Positions 62,153-64,000 of a stretch of 64,000 nt of DNA are shown here, piece by piece. This DNA is from JAJECS01 sp965219705 (GTDB taxonomy: Bacteria; Chloroflexota; UBA11872). The DNA is taken from contig OZ244789.1 in the NCBI GenBank assembly GCA_965219705.1, positions 3,224,001 to 3,288,000 on the forward strand, read 5' to 3'. The notes under the pieces are model-generated. The model did no database searches. It was not told where the DNA came from and saw only the letters and a list, made by a program, of their open reading frames with translations. The translations under genes were made by a program, and so were the position numbers. The first letter of the stretch is position 1; each line of letters opens with the position of its first letter.

Positions 62153-63784
62153 CTAGTAGGACTCGAAGATGACGGTGCCTTCCTCGACCCCGTCAATGAT
62201 CTCGATCTCGGAGTCACTGCGGATGCCGGTGCGCACCGGCAGGCTGCGGCGCCGCCCATCGACGAGCGCCTCAACAAACTGGCGCAGGTTCACCGTTCGC
62301 ACTGCCGTGATGGGAACCTTCAATACCTGGTCCTTGACCTCCAAAGTGATCTTCATGACCGCGCGCATCCCGATCTCGACGTCCGCGTCGGCCCAATCCA
62401 CGGTGATCTTCGCTTCGTCGATGCGCACGGTGCCCCCGCCCGGCGCCCCAACCTCGTGCGGCAGCACGGCCACCCGCCCCTGGAAGACCATCCCCTCGAG
62501 TCCACCTATGACCACGTCCACCGCCTGCCCCACCGCAAGCTGAGGCTGATTCCCGCGAGGAACGCTGGCTCGCACCACCAGCGTGCTCACATCTGCCATC
62601 TCAACGATCGCCTCAGCCGGTTTCACATCGGTGCCCGGCACGCGAGGCACGTACGTCACCACACCGTCAAACGGGGCCGTGAGTCGGTGGTCGGACGTTG
62701 GCGCTTGCAGCTCCGCCAGCCTCGAACGGGCAGCCGCGGCCGCTTCGCGCAGCGTCGCGACCTCGTGAGCCTTCCCGAGCTCGCCGGTCTGGAGAGCATC
62801 CAGCAATCGCTGGGCGGCATCGCGCCGGAGAATGGCGGCCTGCCGGACCGTACGCGCGTGCTCGATCGCGGCCTCGTCCGCTCCGGCCCGCAGGGCTTCC
62901 AGCGCGGCGTTGGCCTTGGAAAACTCCGCCTGCGCGCTTGCCGTTGAAGCCCGCGCCACCTGCAGCGCGGGCGGACCCTCGGAACGTTCGAGCAGGGAGA
63001 GCTCGTAGCGCGCCCGTGCCAAGGCGAGCGTCACGGCGGCCACGGCCTGCTCGGCCGCTGCCAGGGCCTGCTCAGATGCCGGCGCGCTCTGCCCCTGCAT
63101 CCGCCGCAACTCGTCTTGAGCGCTCAACAGCCGCAGCGCGTGGACCTCCACGTCGGCCCGGGCGGCGTCGATGGCCGCCGGCAGCGTGTCCTCGATGCGG
63201 CGCGCCTCCGCACTGCGCTCCGCAACCGCCGCTTCCGCCTCGGTAACCGCTGCCTGCGCGGAGGCGACGCGTGCCGGCGAGGGTCCGGCCAGCAGCGCAT
63301 CGAGCACTTGCTGCCGGGCGAAGACTTGGCTCTGAGCCAGCAATAACGCCTCCTCGGCCGCTGCCTGTTCTTCGAAGAGTTCGGTCTCGCCGGTGTTCAG
63401 CCGCTGCTCGGCGCTTTCGAGGTCCTTCCGCGCCGCCGCGGTTTCCTCTGCCCTACCACCGGTGTCCAGCTCTGCCACCACGTCGCCGGCCCGCACCGCC
63501 TCACCGCGCCGCACGTGGATCACCTTGAGCAGCCCCGGAACATCGAAGGAGAGCGCCGTCTCCAGTTCGGCCGCGACTCGGCCCTCCAGGCGGATGTCTT
63601 GCTCGATCCGGCCGCGCTCGACCTGGACCGTGGGACGATCGAGATAGCTGGGAGGCGCTGTGATCAGAGCGGGCGCGCTCGGTTCGCTCTCCGCAAAAAA
63701 CTCGCAGCCAGCCAGGGTGAGGGCTGCCAGGACGAGAGCCCCCAGGGAACGGATGCCATTCCTCACGTCGGCCACCCGAGTCAC
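62153..63784 (-). CDS. HlyD-family membrane-fusion lipoprotein (efflux adaptor)
   Basis: About 543 residues. A lipoprotein signal ends in the lipobox LAGC (SLGALVLAALTLAGC). A beta-barrel/biotinyl-lipoyl half motif (LSFDVPGLLKVIHVRRGEAV) is followed by a coiled coil of about 240 residues (Ala/Glu/Arg/Leu-rich, roughly 80-320), then the second lipoyl half (DHRLTAPFDGVVTYVP) and a barrel region to the end. The start is one of three in-frame GTG codons (63784, 63775, 63766); I give the outermost. The permease gene follows after 2 bases, forming a tripartite-type export module. Confidence 0.87.
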   Translation of the reverse strand: MTRVADVRNGIRSLGALVLAALTLAGCEFFAESEPSAPALITAPPSYLDRPTVQVERGRIEQDIRLEGRVAAELETALSFDVPGLLKVIHVRRGEAVRAGDVVAELDTGGRAEETAAARKDLESAEQRLNTGETELFEEQAAAEEALLLAQSQVFARQQVLDALLAGPSPARVASAQAAVTEAEAAVAERSAEARRIEDTLPAAIDAARADVEVHALRLLSAQDELRRMQGQSAPASEQALAAAEQAVAAVTLALARARYELSLLERSEGPPALQVARASTASAQAEFSKANAALEALRAGADEAAIEHARTVRQAAILRRDAAQRLLDALQTGELGKAHEVATLREAAAAARSRLAELQAPTSDHRLTAPFDGVVTYVPRVPGTDVKPAEAIVEMADVSTLVVRASVPRGNQPQLAVGQAVDVVIGGLEGMVFQGRVAVLPHEVGAPGGGTVRIDEAKITVDWADADVEIGMRAVMKITLEVKDQVLKVPITAVRTVNLRQFVEALVDGRRRSLPVRTGIRSDSEIEIIDGVEEGTVIFESY

Positions 63785-64000
63785 GGACCGCCCGGCAACG
63801 TTGCACTCGCCGGTGAAGCCGATTCTACCGGCAGGCCGGGAGCCGATGGCCCGCGGCGAATTCCTGCGAGACCGCGTCCGTGCGCCGGGCCGCTTCGCGG
63901 CACGTCGGGACGGGCCGGTCTCCAGCAAGTACTCTCCGCCATACGGACCCCTCACCTAGGACAATGACGGGGCGGTCGGGTCTGGAGTGGATGATGACGG

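Overview
The window is a GC-rich bacterial chromosome segment with tightly packed genes, many GTG and TTG starts, frequent 4-base start/stop overlaps and no phage, insertion sequence or CRISPR array that I can see. The best lineage guess is Chloroflexota. The substrate-binding lipoprotein and the VWA protein both carry a Val/Glu/Lys-rich stalk just outside the membrane, a pattern I associate with that phylum. The DUF3048 lipoprotein, the free-standing membrane-anchored baseplate-J-domain protein and the YfhO-type protein fit too. This is inference, not proof.

Left part (1-8.5 kb, minus strand): a nucleobase permease cut by the window edge; a VWA-domain membrane protein overlapping its ECF sigma factor gene, with a plausible self-regulated promoter; a creatininase-like protein; a membrane-anchored EEP phosphodiesterase; and argG. 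Then come a cupin and a DegV protein on the plus strand (8.6-9.9 kb) and an oligopeptide-type ABC transporter (two permeases and a binding lipoprotein, no ATPase) on the minus strand (10.1-14.0 kb).

Central minus-strand housekeeping block (14.3-23.7 kb): cysteine desulfurase, two small membrane proteins, alaS, a baseplate-J-domain protein, ruvX, mltG, a Xaa-Pro peptidase, efp and an AccB-like protein without its biotinyl lysine. They are nearly gapless and probably one long transcription unit. To the right are a SpoIID-domain protein overlapping argF, then cdaA-cdaR (c-di-AMP synthesis), all plus strand. These meet a minus-strand ANTAR regulator, YfhO-type protein and glycosyltransferase unit. 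dnaN diverges from that unit with a recognisable promoter, followed by gamma-glutamyltransferase, a membrane-bound spermidine-synthase-like protein, a DUF3048 lipoprotein, a 2-hydroxyacid dehydrogenase and an RNase J-like metallo-beta-lactamase.

At 43-44.1 kb a HEPN/MNT toxin-antitoxin-type pair lies between the 3' end of the RNase J-like gene and a decayed second copy of that same 3' end. After it come a cyclase-fold protein that has lost metal ligands and gained a long acidic tail, a LysM protein, tRNA-His, guaB with a structured leader, a hydantoinase/oxoprolinase, greA-lysS, serS, a cysteine synthase and a TIM-barrel isomerase-like protein. The right end (55-63.8 kb, minus strand) holds an ABC-2 exporter pair, a second hydantoinase/oxoprolinase, and an FtsX-type permease with its HlyD-type adaptor.
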